Shown: one piece after another, positions 7,314 through 15,219 of the stretch
Layout: the number at the start of each line of letters is the position of its first letter
Position numbering within the stretch: position 1 is the first letter of the stretch
IMG/VR virus record: IMGVR_UViG_3300021091_006422
Location: 1 to 41,125 of that record
Strand: one strand, 5' to 3'
Origin: a virus
DNA: 41,125 nt
The notes under the pieces: generated by a model
The model's database searches: none
Seen by the model: the letters and a program-made list of their open reading frames with translations, nothing else
Told to the model about the DNA's origin: nothing
Translations under genes and position numbers: made by a program

Positions 7314-7806
7314 TCAACCCCCACGCCAAAACAAGGCTATATTTGGGCTTTTCATCTTTGCCTATTTCAGTTACTTCGTGCAAAATATCAATAGGCATTT
7401 CACACAATGCCCCAGGTTTCTCTTCAATCAAAAATTCTTCACCGCTCTCGCTAAAGACTTTCAGGTGAGGCTTGTCGCATGTTAAAAAGATCAAATGAAA
7501 CTTCCAATAAGAACCTGCAGAATCTCTATGTTTAGGGAGATAAGCCCCCGGCAAATATTTGTTTATAGTAAAGCTCGATGGAGGTATTTTCAATTCTTCT
7601 TTTGGCATAGTCTTAAATATGGCCTGTTTTAATTCCTCAGACATTTTAAAGTGAAATAAACTATGCATGTTGCTTTCACCATATATGTTAGAAAATTTCC
7701 ACTCTCCATCTTTTCTGGAAACAAAATTATGATCTTCTTTGTATACAAGGTCAAGTACCTCATCTACATTTATCATGTAATTTTCTCTCAACTTTACAGG
7801 TAACAT
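7309..7806 (-). CDS. 2-oxoglutarate/Fe(II)-dependent oxygenase
   Basis: Double-stranded beta-helix dioxygenase of the 2OG-Fe(II) superfamily, often annotated as proline hydroxylase- or P4H-like in marine phages. The iron triad is visible as H93-x-D95 (LPKHRDSAG) and H143 (ILHEVTEI). K155 in PKYSLVLAWG sits where the cosubstrate-binding basic residue is expected. At 165 residues it is a minimal catalytic domain. The chosen ATG (7806) is 4 bases after the fibre gene; a second in-frame ATG at 7776 has a weak GAGAG upstream. It sits between structural genes, so a hydroxylated virion or host protein is a possible substrate, though nucleobase oxidation cannot be excluded. Confidence 0.85.
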   Translation of the reverse strand: MLPVKLRENYMINVDEVLDLVYKEDHNFVSRKDGEWKFSNIYGESNMHSLFHFKMSEELKQAIFKTMPKEELKIPPSSFTINKYLPGAYLPKHRDSAGSYWKFHLIFLTCDKPHLKVFSESGEEFLIEEKPGALCEMPIDILHEVTEIGKDEKPKYSLVLAWGLR

Positions 7807-7810
7807 AAAA

Positions 7811-8905
7811 TTAACCAGAAACGTATTCCCAAGATGTGCCGCCGCTATTTATTCTGTAAACCAAGTTATTATTTCGCGTGGGGTTAGCTATGCCAGCATC
7901 TTGTACTAACCTTGTTATGGTTCTGCTAATCTGTCTTACGCTCTGATATACTGCTGGTTGCCAGTTTTGCACAGTCGAAGCTATATGAGCTCTTAAACCA
8001 GGGGGAAAACTCTGCACTGGCACAAGAGTATTTAACAGAGCCACAACACTATCAGACCCTGAACCAGTTATGCTCAGGCCACGCACATCAAGCGAAAAAT
8101 ATAGATCTTGATATCTTAAGATATCAGCTATAGGAATATCTGTTGGGGTGCCAGCTGTGGTTAATCTGCCTTTAAGCGTTGCACCAGGCATGGGCGCTAA
8201 TTTTGGATTAGAAATACCGCTGTCTTTAACTTGCAAAACACCTGCAGGTGTTTTATTAATAGTTACATCGTCTACTGGAACTACCTGATCTATTGTTATG
8301 TCTTGTGGGGTTCCAGCAATGGACAGAACACCTTTAACTGTATTAGGTGGCATCACCGCCAGTTTGTTATTAGTTACACCTGCATTAGTAATGCCCAATG
8401 AATTTCCGGTGAAAGAAAGCTCGGGTTGTGTGTCTGCTATTTGCAGTATTTGATTTGAACTGGTTCTAATTAACCCTCTACCAACTGTTGCCTCAGTAAG
8501 ATAACGTGCATTTAAAGAATTCTCCTTCACAGAGAGATCTGTACCAATGCGCTGAATAGTTAAATTGTCAACAGTAATATTAATACCAACAGGCCTGTAA
8601 TTATCTACTCTTGCAAAATCCGTCCCAGTTAAAGCATATAAAATATTAGAAATTTTATCAAACACCAAGTCATTTGGAGCTGGTGCATTTGTTGCAGGTA
8701 CATTAGAATTAATTGTAGAGAAGTTTTGAAACCCTAAAAACTTTATACCCACAGGAACTCCACCGTACGTTACACCATCACCAATGTATAGCCGGCTTGA
8801 GTTGGTAGCATATCCAGGTTCACTTTGAAGCAGAAGAACACCCTTTCTTTCTTCTTCTGTGCCTCTTCTAATAATAATTCGCGTAATTGGTTCTGTATTA
8901 GGCAT
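7811..8905 (-). CDS. Tail fibre-like virion protein
   Basis: A 364-residue structural protein. The N-terminus holds the phage fibre signature RRGTEEERKGVLLLQSEPGY (14-33), then LYIGDGVTYGG, as in tail fibres and the N-terminal domain of major tropism determinants. The middle (about 100-260) has repeated SxxPKLAPMPxxTLKG-type and 'VDDVTINKTPAGVLQVKDSGI' units (split across 205-230), typical of repetitive fibre shafts. The C-terminus (320-364) is helical then ends NSGGTSWEYVSG, resembling fibre tips. Upstream on the minus strand is an exact TATAAATA box (8946-8953). Likely part of a fibre or baseplate adhesin. Confidence 0.75.
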   Translation of the reverse strand: MPNTEPITRIIIRRGTEEERKGVLLLQSEPGYATNSSRLYIGDGVTYGGVPVGIKFLGFQNFSTINSNVPATNAPAPNDLVFDKISNILYALTGTDFARVDNYRPVGINITVDNLTIQRIGTDLSVKENSLNARYLTEATVGRGLIRTSSNQILQIADTQPELSFTGNSLGITNAGVTNNKLAVMPPNTVKGVLSIAGTPQDITIDQVVPVDDVTINKTPAGVLQVKDSGISNPKLAPMPGATLKGRLTTAGTPTDIPIADILRYQDLYFSLDVRGLSITGSGSDSVVALLNTLVPVQSFPPGLRAHIASTVQNWQPAVYQSVRQISRTITRLVQDAGIANPTRNNNLVYRINSGGTSWEYVSG

Positions 8906-8927
8906 AATCTATTATATATTTAGTAAT

Positions 8928-8955
8928 TTGATTTATTTACAGCCGTATTTATAAT
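8928..8955 (+). promoter_or_regulatory. Sigma70-like promoter for the 8964 gene
   Basis: TTGATT (8928-8933), a 16-base spacer and TATAAT (8950-8955). The ATG at 8964 is 9 bases after the -10 box, leaving at most a two-base leader. The -10 overlaps an opposing TATAAATA box. Confidence 0.5.
8946..8953 (-). promoter_or_regulatory. Exact T4-late-type box TATAAATA
   Basis: Reads TATAAATA on the minus strand, 41 bases upstream of the fibre gene ATG at 8905. This is the full T4 late promoter consensus recognised by a gp55-type sigma factor, and the gene downstream is structural, as expected for late expression. Confidence 0.55.
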
Positions 8956-8963
8956 AGCAATAT

Positions 8964-9464
8964 ATGGCTAAACTTAAAGTAAATTGCATTGTTACCAATA
9001 AAGAGAAAATTTTAACTGGGACAACACTACAAAACCGTATCAATAAGTTTGGTTCAGAAGAAATGGTAGTGAAATACTATGTAGATAAAGATGTTAGTAA
9101 GCTGCTAAAAAGAGGATTATCAATAGACGAAGTCAGGGAAAAACTTAATATCAAAGAGTTTAATAAGAAAGTAGATATTGAAGTCCTATACAAACTAAAA
9201 TTGTTTAAAAAAGGTAAAAAAAGGCAATTAACCCCAGAAGAAATAGAGGCTAAACGGCTAAAGACAGAAGAAAACGAGCGAAAATATTATGAATTACAGG
9301 AAAAACTAAAAACGTGTAGCAAGTCATGGGTAGAATGGGCCACAGGCAACGACACTTGCATAAGACCTGACATTTATTATGATCATGAGCATAATGACGA
9401 AGGCAGATGCAAGCCGTGTCCCTACCATCAGCACTGTTTATGTTCCAACAAGGAAGTGGTTTGA
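8964..9464 (+). CDS. Hypothetical protein with C-terminal Cys/His cluster
   Basis: A 166-residue basic protein that I do not recognise. Its first ~70 residues (MAKLKVNCIVTNK...GSEEMVVKYYVDKDVSKLLKRG) are homologous to the next gene product, so the two are tandem paralogues. The middle is a charged helix (80-105). The C-terminus has a Cys/His-rich segment including CKPCPYHQHCLC, which could bind zinc. It reads from a divergent promoter region shared with the minus-strand fibre gene. Function unknown; a nucleic-acid-binding role is a guess from the basic character and the putative zinc site. Confidence 0.7.
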   Translation: MAKLKVNCIVTNKEKILTGTTLQNRINKFGSEEMVVKYYVDKDVSKLLKRGLSIDEVREKLNIKEFNKKVDIEVLYKLKLFKKGKKRQLTPEEIEAKRLKTEENERKYYELQEKLKTCSKSWVEWATGNDTCIRPDIYYDHEHNDEGRCKPCPYHQHCLCSNKEVV

Positions 9465-9802
9465 AGACAAAAAAACTCAAGTGCATCATAACAGGCAGAT
9501 CTTTAACAGCGACTGCCGATTATTATGCTAAAAAACTAGAGAAAGCTGGTTCCGAAGAAGAACTCCACCGCACCTACATATGCAAAGAAGCTAAAGATTT
9601 ATTAGTTAAAGGTTACACTGTGGAAAATATTAGACAACAACTAGGTACAGAAGGAGAGATGCTTGATGTGCCAGCTGATGTGATCAAGGAGCTGACAACA
9701 AATGAATATGGGTTGCAGCGAAATACATTATTTGCAGAAATTACGTCTTTTACTCATCAAGAAACTGATCCTGACGTATTAGATTTTATAAATAATATGT
9801 AA
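9461..9802 (+). CDS. Hypothetical protein, paralogue of the preceding gene
   Basis: About 113 residues from a TTG start at 9461 that overlaps the upstream stop (TTGA). It is preceded by AAGGAAG (9450-9456), one of the few clear Shine-Dalgarno sequences in the window. The in-frame ATG at 9407 is less likely because it would overlap the Cys-rich end of the previous gene. KTKKLKCIITGRSLTATADY, GSEEELHRTYICKEAKDLL and GYTVENIRQQLG align with the preceding protein's N-terminal domain, while the zinc-like tail is absent. Function unknown. Confidence 0.7.
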   Translation: MKTKKLKCIITGRSLTATADYYAKKLEKAGSEEELHRTYICKEAKDLLVKGYTVENIRQQLGTEGEMLDVPADVIKELTTNEYGLQRNTLFAEITSFTHQETDPDVLDFINNM

Positions 9803-10035
9803 TGATGGCTACAGGCAGCAAAGTGTACACAGTTACCAGTACTGGTAATGCTCTTAAATGTATTGATGCTATGACTGGTAATTTAATTAATATGTATAGA
9901 TTCACTGGTACTCTTGTATCTGGTCCAATTGTCACAGGGGATAGAGTAACTATTGTTGTAAAGCGTGGCACTACAAACACAGGCATTGTTCTTAAACTAC
10001 CATCTTTATTACAAACATCTACTTTTCGTGGATAA
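9802..10035 (+). CDS. Small PQQ-blade-like protein
   Basis: 77 residues, starting at an ATG that overlaps the previous stop (TAATG). KVYTVTSTGNALKCIDAMTG (7-26), followed by NLINMYRFTGTLVSGPIVTG, is the pattern of one PQQ/quinoprotein-like beta-propeller blade: a display strand, then 'aldaxTGxxxWxf', then 'vssPxvxgdxvyvg'. A single blade cannot close a propeller, so it would have to oligomerise or act as a fragment. Homology to a blade is visible; function is unknown. Confidence 0.55.
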   Translation: MMATGSKVYTVTSTGNALKCIDAMTGNLINMYRFTGTLVSGPIVTGDRVTIVVKRGTTNTGIVLKLPSLLQTSTFRG

Positions 10036-10041
10036 TATCCC

Positions 10042-10069
10042 TTGCATATCATAAAGTATTTCCTATTAT
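10042..10069 (+). promoter_or_regulatory. Sigma70-like promoter, leaderless arrangement
   Basis: TTGCAT (10042-10047), a 16-base spacer, TATTAT (10064-10069). The ATG at 10076 is exactly 7 bases after the -10 box. The 40-base gap between genes fits an independent promoter. Confidence 0.5.
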
Positions 10070-10075
10070 GATTGC

Positions 10076-10564
10076 ATGGAGATGGTACTAGATTTTGAAT
10101 TAACAGAGCAACAGGCTACCGGGGAATACCCAGAGCTAGATCATGCATTTAGCCAAGGTGTTTTTTATGGCTATCACATTAAAAATAAATATGATGAGGA
10201 ACGGCTATTAATTAAACAAACACCCGACACAGTAAAATTTACCTTCAACACAAATAACGGTCCCTACAAGTTATATGGTATTTTGGATAGATCTATTGAT
10301 AGTGCTCTTTTTACAAAACTAGTTAATACACCCCCACAGAATATTGGGGAATATAACTCACTTTTAACGTTAAACGGTCTGTCCTGTTTAACTTGTTTTT
10401 TATATTTTAGTCCCGGTCTTTACCCTATTGATACACACTATGCAGAGAGATTTTTTCCAAACGTAAAAAATGATATTTTTAGCTGCAATAAAAAAGTAGC
10501 TAAATTTCAAAGAATGGCACATACTTATCTTTTTGCGCTGGTAAATCTTAATAAAAAAATATAA
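10076..10564 (+). CDS. Hypothetical protein
   Basis: A 162-residue acidic-to-neutral soluble protein with no recognised family. It has a mixed alpha/beta look with aromatic-rich segments (GVFYGYHIKN, CLTCFLYFSPG) and four cysteines towards the C-terminal half. The ATG coincides with the predicted transcription start of the promoter just upstream. It precedes nrdA by 56 bases but has its own promoter, so a link to nucleotide metabolism is only positional. Confidence 0.6.
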   Translation: MEMVLDFELTEQQATGEYPELDHAFSQGVFYGYHIKNKYDEERLLIKQTPDTVKFTFNTNNGPYKLYGILDRSIDSALFTKLVNTPPQNIGEYNSLLTLNGLSCLTCFLYFSPGLYPIDTHYAERFFPNVKNDIFSCNKKVAKFQRMAHTYLFALVNLNKKI

Positions 10565-10597
10565 AGTTTTTCTTCTTTTCAAAAAGAAAAAATTATA

Positions 10598-10605
10598 TAT
10601 AAATA
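10598..10605 (+). promoter_or_regulatory. TATAAATA box upstream of nrdA
   Basis: An exact T4-late-type TATAAATA, 16 bases before the nrdA ATG, inside a very AT-rich stretch (10590-10618). An AT-only inverted repeat TTTTTCTT/AAGAAAAA (about 10567-10591) lies just before it and might end the upstream transcript. In such AT-rich sequence a chance match is possible. Confidence 0.35.
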
Positions 10606-10620
10606 TAAAATATTTTTTGT

Positions 10621-12873
10621 ATGAGTACGATATATGTCAAGAAGCGGAACGGTGAGCAAGAAAAATTTAATATAGATAAAATTCATCGTGTTATATCTTG
10701 GTCTATTGAAGGTTATGAAGGTGTTAGTCTGTCTGACATTGAAATTAATGCTAAATTAAACATGATAGGAAATATATCTACCAAAGAAATACATCAAAGT
10801 ATTATTGAAGCTGCGGCAAATTTAATTTCAGTTAATGCACCTAACTATCAGTTTGTGGCTGCTCGTCTTCTTAACTATCAATTAAGGAAAGATGTCTGGG
10901 GTGGCAAGCACCCACCGCGTCTAATAGATACTATTCGTGAGGGTGTACGGAAAAAAATATATGATGAATCTATATTACAACATTATTCAGAGGATGAAAT
11001 TAACAAGCTAGGGGAGTTTATCGACCACGAGCGTGATTTTCTCTTCACATATGCAGGTATTAAACAACTTTGTGACAAATATTTAATTAAAAATAGAGTT
11101 ACAGGCGTGATACATGAAACACCTCAATTTGCTTATATTTTAATTGCTGCATATGCTTTTGCTAATTACCCTAAGGCTACAAGACTCAATTATATAAGAC
11201 GTTTCTATGATGCAATCTCTAAGCATAAAATTAACCTACCTACACCTATTATGGCCGGGGTAAGAACTACTTCTCGCGGCTATGCAAGTTGTTGTTTAAT
11301 TGGTGTTGATGATACAAAAGAATCAATAACCGCTTCAGGTGCTGCTGTGTCTATGGCTACAGCAAGCAGGTGCGGAATAGGAATAGATGTTTCTAGAATA
11401 CGTGCTATCGGGTCTTCGGTAAACGGCGGTTCTGTTGTACATACTGGTGTGATTCCATTTTTAAAAATATATGAAGCCTCCGTTAAGGCATGGCAACAAA
11501 ATTCCATAAGAGGCGGGTCTGCTACAGTTAATATACAGTGGTGGCATTATGAAATAGAAGATGTTGTAGTTTTAAAAAATAATGCAGGTACAGATGATAA
11601 CAGGGTGCGTAAGTTGGATTATACTGTTGGTATGTCGAAACTTTTTTATGACAGAGTAATAAAAAATGAGCAGGTAACGTTATTTTCTCCACATGAAGTG
11701 CCTCAACTATGGTCCGCATGGGGCACGCCTAAGTTCGATAAAATTTATGAAGAATGTGAAAATGATCGTAAAATTAAGTTTAAAAAGAAAGTATCTGCTA
11801 GAAAATTAATGTCCCTTATTGTCAAAGAGCGTGTTGAAACTGGCAGAATTTATATTTTAAATGTGGACAGTGCAAACGAACACGGGGCATGGCTTGATCA
11901 AGTTACCATGTCAAACCTTTGCACAGAAATTATACACCCTTATATTCCATTGAAAGATTTTCACGATCCAGAAGCAGAAATTGGCATGTGTATCTTGTCT
12001 GCTGTTAATATGCTAGAAATTAAAAATTGGTCTGAACTAGAGAAAGTTTGTGAATTAATAATTAGATTTTTAGATGAAATTGTAGATATACAGGATTATT
12101 TTAATGCTGCAGCACGCAATTTTGCTACTAAAAGAAGAAGTTTAGGCATAGGCATAACCAATCTTGCAGCATTTTTAGCTAAGAATGAATTAAAATACAC
12201 CTCTTCCAAAGCCTTGCCAGTGTTAGATGAGTGGATGGAGCACTTTCAATACTACTTGCTCAAAGCAAGTGTGCAGCTTGCGAAAGAAAAAGGTAAATGT
12301 GAGAAGTTTAATAATACTAAATATTCCCAAGGCATTTTGCCTATTGATACATACAAAAAGAAAGTTAATGAGCTTGTTAGGCGCAAGTTATCTTTAGATT
12401 GGGAGGCATTGCGGGCAGAAATTAAAGAACACGGCTTAAGACACAGCACAGTCTCAGCTATAATGCCATGTGAGTCGAGTTCAGTTATACAGAATTCAAC
12501 TAACGGCGTCGAACCTATCAGATCACTTATTACATATAAAATGTCTAAGATGGGTAAATTACCAGTGCTAGTGCCAGGCATTGGCAAGTATGATCAAAAC
12601 TATGAATTAGCATTTAATATGCAGGACAACACAGGGCTGATTAATATTAATGCAATCTTACAAAAGTATATTGATATGGCAATATCTACAAACATATACT
12701 ACAATTATAATCATTATCAAAACCACGTTTTGCCAGATGCAAAGGTTATGAAAGAACTAATGTATTGTTATAGCGTAGGCCTGGTAAGCTTGTACTATAA
12801 CAATACAGATGATGGCGATAAAGAACAATCTATTAAAGAAGATAGTTGCAGCAGTGGTGCTTGCAAACTTTAA
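10621..12873 (+). CDS. nrdA: Ribonucleoside-diphosphate reductase class Ia alpha subunit
   Basis: Large subunit of aerobic ribonucleotide reductase, which reduces NDPs to dNDPs for phage DNA synthesis. Residues 1-90 form an ATP-cone allosteric domain. The catalytic cysteine pair includes C224 (SCCLIG) and its partner C434 in SNLCTEI, with N432 and E436 as the active-site Asn and Glu. MPCESSSVIQNSTNGVEPI matches the E. coli NrdA phosphate-binding loop. Y725 and Y726 are the radical-transfer tyrosines. The C-terminus SCSSGACKL keeps the redox-shuttle cysteines C743 and C748. At 750 residues it is full length, resembling the E. coli/T4 type. nrdB follows directly. Confidence 0.97.
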   Translation: MSTIYVKKRNGEQEKFNIDKIHRVISWSIEGYEGVSLSDIEINAKLNMIGNISTKEIHQSIIEAAANLISVNAPNYQFVAARLLNYQLRKDVWGGKHPPRLIDTIREGVRKKIYDESILQHYSEDEINKLGEFIDHERDFLFTYAGIKQLCDKYLIKNRVTGVIHETPQFAYILIAAYAFANYPKATRLNYIRRFYDAISKHKINLPTPIMAGVRTTSRGYASCCLIGVDDTKESITASGAAVSMATASRCGIGIDVSRIRAIGSSVNGGSVVHTGVIPFLKIYEASVKAWQQNSIRGGSATVNIQWWHYEIEDVVVLKNNAGTDDNRVRKLDYTVGMSKLFYDRVIKNEQVTLFSPHEVPQLWSAWGTPKFDKIYEECENDRKIKFKKKVSARKLMSLIVKERVETGRIYILNVDSANEHGAWLDQVTMSNLCTEIIHPYIPLKDFHDPEAEIGMCILSAVNMLEIKNWSELEKVCELIIRFLDEIVDIQDYFNAAARNFATKRRSLGIGITNLAAFLAKNELKYTSSKALPVLDEWMEHFQYYLLKASVQLAKEKGKCEKFNNTKYSQGILPIDTYKKKVNELVRRKLSLDWEALRAEIKEHGLRHSTVSAIMPCESSSVIQNSTNGVEPIRSLITYKMSKMGKLPVLVPGIGKYDQNYELAFNMQDNTGLININAILQKYIDMAISTNIYYNYNHYQNHVLPDAKVMKELMYCYSVGLVSLYYNNTDDGDKEQSIKEDSCSSGACKL

Positions 12874-12878
12874 TATAT

Positions 12879-12886
12879 AATAAATA
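12879..12886 (+). promoter_or_regulatory. Late-like box AATAAATA before nrdB
   Basis: The motif TATAATAAATATA (12876-12888) contains both a TATAAT and an AATAAATA, one base off the late box. The same 13-base motif recurs before the gene at 13973. The box ends 8 bases before the nrdB ATG. Confidence 0.3.
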
Positions 12887-12893
12887 TAACTTA

Positions 12894-13958
12894 ATGAAAT
12901 CAGTACTCAACACGAAAAATATTGATCATACAAAACAGCCATTATTTTTTGGAGAGGATCTCAACTTACAACGGTATGATAGATTTAAATATCCTATCTT
13001 TTTTGAATTGTTTAAAAAACAAGAAGAATTTTTTTGGTGGCCTCATGAAATTTCTTTGCAAAAAGATAGACACGATTACAGGGAATTAAAGGGTGAAGAG
13101 AGATTTGTATTTGATACTAATCTTAAATTTCAAACACTTGGTGATAGCATGCTTTCCCGGTCAATACATTCATTAAAAGATTATGTATCAAACCCTGAGC
13201 TGGAGATTTGTATGAATACTTGGCAACGATTTGAAGGTATTCATAGCTATAGTTATTCTTATTTACTAAACAATGTACATCCCCATGCTTCTCAATTTTT
13301 TGACAGCATAATGGAAGATAAAGAAATTGTCAGCAGAGCTGAGTTAATTCGAAATAATTTTGATAAAATACTAGGTAGCGATACAAAAAAAGATATAAAA
13401 GAAAAAATATTTGATTGTGTATTGGCGGTAAATGTAATGGAAGGACTCGTTTTTTATGTCTCGTTTGCTTGTTCTTTTTACTTTGGTTACAGAGGCAAGA
13501 TGGAGGGCAATGCTAAAATTATTAAATTTATTCAACGAGATGAAGCACTGCACTATAGTATTACACAGAATTTATTAAAAATTCTTAGCGAAGAGGATAA
13601 GGAAGGCTTTACTGGAATAGTAAAAAAGAACCAGGACAAAATTTATGCTATGTATCAAAAAGCAGCCGAGAATGAAATTGAGTGGGCACAGTATCTTTTT
13701 AGCAAAGGGTCGTTGTTAGGGTTAAATGCTGAGGTTTTAGGTGGTTATTCTAAATGGCTTTGTGATAACAGACTTAGATCCTTAGGATACAAAAAAATCT
13801 TCAATCAAAAAGATAACCCTATTGCTGGTTGGCTTGATAGTTACTTAGATAGCAGCAAAGTGCAGGTTGCGCCTCAAGAGGCTGAGATAGGAGCATATAA
13901 AATAGCTGCCAGGGATACCACTATTACTGAAGAATCATTTGCTGACATCGAATTATAA
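12894..13958 (+). CDS. nrdB: Ribonucleoside-diphosphate reductase class Ia beta subunit
   Basis: Small subunit carrying the diiron-tyrosyl radical cofactor. From the ATG at 12894 (354 residues) the metal ligands line up with E. coli NrdB: D84, E114, H117, E183, E217 and H220, and the radical tyrosine is Y121 (IHSYSYSY). FYVSFACSF and QRDEALHYS are typical family motifs. The acidic C-terminus ending ESFADIEL should dock to NrdA. An in-frame extension back to 12846 inside nrdA is possible but aligns with nothing in the family, so I rejected it. The presence of Y121 argues for a canonical class Ia enzyme. Confidence 0.96.
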   Translation: MKSVLNTKNIDHTKQPLFFGEDLNLQRYDRFKYPIFFELFKKQEEFFWWPHEISLQKDRHDYRELKGEERFVFDTNLKFQTLGDSMLSRSIHSLKDYVSNPELEICMNTWQRFEGIHSYSYSYLLNNVHPHASQFFDSIMEDKEIVSRAELIRNNFDKILGSDTKKDIKEKIFDCVLAVNVMEGLVFYVSFACSFYFGYRGKMEGNAKIIKFIQRDEALHYSITQNLLKILSEEDKEGFTGIVKKNQDKIYAMYQKAAENEIEWAQYLFSKGSLLGLNAEVLGGYSKWLCDNRLRSLGYKKIFNQKDNPIAGWLDSYLDSSKVQVAPQEAEIGAYKIAARDTTITEESFADIEL

Positions 13959-13964
13959 TAAATA
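13957..13964 (+). promoter_or_regulatory. Late-like box AATAAATA
   Basis: Part of TATAATAAATATA (13954-13966), identical to the motif before nrdB. It overlaps the nrdB stop and ends 9 bases before the ATG at 13973. Confidence 0.3.
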
Positions 13965-13972
13965 TATTACGA

Positions 13973-15169
13973 ATGATACCCATACTCGATACCAAGAGGT
14001 TGGCCTCGAACCACTTATATCCTACATTATTTGGTTTTTCAACTAAAAATAAAGTTGCTGCTCAGCTTTTAAACTATGTTTATGGCGTGGTAATGGTTGT
14101 AGCTATGGCGTTTGCCTTTCACGCTCTTAGTATTATTTTGTCTGATTGGAACAAAATATTTGTATTTTTGGCCAGCATTGCTGTGGTGGGGCTCCCATAC
14201 TGTATAAAAATAGTTCTATTTGGCAATGAACGATTTGAATTAAAACATGCTTGGTTATGCATTGCAATAAGCATTCTGCCAGCTATATTTGACTTTATTG
14301 GCTTTTACAGTGAAACAAGCATCAAGCAAACCCTCACTCAAACTAAATTTGAAATTGTAGAAAAAATAAGTTATTTTAATACAGAGGCAAGATCAAAACT
14401 AGAAGAAGAAAAAATTGAACTACAGAAAAAACGCGACAAAGAATTAGCCGATTTAAAATCCAATACAAATTTAAAAATATCTCAATTGGATGCGCGTCTG
14501 ACAGATGCAAAACAAGTATTGATAGACGAGACAGAAGGTGTGAGAGGGCAATATACCACAGGAAAACCTGGTACAGGGCCAAGAGCAAAAGAGTATCAAG
14601 CAGAAATACGTAGAACCCAAGCTGCTAATGATCTAGAGTCTAAAAAAATATCACAAGAACAGAGCATTGAAGAAGAAAGAATTATTAACGCCTACGATAA
14701 GCTCATTCAGCAATGTGAAGACGGTTTAAAAGAAATTGACACTCTTGTTTCTAGCGATGCCAAAGCTAAAGGTCTTTTATTCCAGGTCAATAATGCAACA
14801 AATTTTGCAGAATTATCTAAAATTACCATTGTGGTCAATAACAGCATTTCCACCATCAGCTCAAAAATGGGATTAGAACCAAAGTTTGTATCGTACACCA
14901 CAGATGATGTTATTCAATTATCTTTTGGCGCCTTGTTGAGAGGGGAAATCACAGCTCTAATATGCTTTTTATTGGCTTTTCTTTTAGAAATGATTGATAC
15001 TATCATAGTATTCATGATTCGTGGTACTAAGCCTAAAAAAGAGGAGGATACAGAGGAACAAGTAAAGGATAAGCTTTTTTTTAAGAAATACGACAACATA
15101 CAGCCAGAAAAAAGTGCCGAAGAGATAGAAAGTATTTTTCACCCTTATAAAAATTATACTAAAAATTAG
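13973..15169 (+). CDS. DUF4407-like membrane protein with long coiled coil
   Basis: A 398-residue membrane protein. Hydrophobic segments lie at about 36-56, 62-82 and 91-110. A long charged helical region (about 118-250, with SKLEEEKIELQKKRDKELAD) follows, then a final membrane segment (about 322-348, ALICFLLAFLLEMIDTIIVF) and a charged cytoplasmic tail. This layout of three N-terminal TM helices, coiled coil and one C-terminal TM is that of DUF4407 proteins, whose function is unknown. A Gly/Pro/Thr loop around 180-195 interrupts the coiled coil. It could remodel the host membrane or exclude superinfection; both are guesses. It is downstream of nrdB but probably not part of RNR. Confidence 0.7.
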   Translation: MIPILDTKRLASNHLYPTLFGFSTKNKVAAQLLNYVYGVVMVVAMAFAFHALSIILSDWNKIFVFLASIAVVGLPYCIKIVLFGNERFELKHAWLCIAISILPAIFDFIGFYSETSIKQTLTQTKFEIVEKISYFNTEARSKLEEEKIELQKKRDKELADLKSNTNLKISQLDARLTDAKQVLIDETEGVRGQYTTGKPGTGPRAKEYQAEIRRTQAANDLESKKISQEQSIEEERIINAYDKLIQQCEDGLKEIDTLVSSDAKAKGLLFQVNNATNFAELSKITIVVNNSISTISSKMGLEPKFVSYTTDDVIQLSFGALLRGEITALICFLLAFLLEMIDTIIVFMIRGTKPKKEEDTEEQVKDKLFFKKYDNIQPEKSAEEIESIFHPYKNYTKN

Positions 15170-15219
15170 TCGCGCGCGAAATAAGTAAGTAAGAAGGAGT
15201 ATTCATATAGGGGTGGGAG

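Noticed and set aside
9407-9460. ATG at 9407 as the start of the second paralogue
   Set aside because: Homology to the first paralogue begins only after the TTG at 9461, which has AAGGAAG upstream and a TTGA overlap.
10567-10591. TTTTTCTT/AAGAAAAA inverted repeat as a terminator
   Set aside because: The stem is only A-T pairs with one G-C and is not followed by a proper T-run; mentioned under the nrdA box but not called.
12846-12893. Upstream start for nrdB giving 16 extra residues
   Set aside because: The extension lies within nrdA and does not align with NrdB N-termini, while MKSVLNTKN at 12894 fits.
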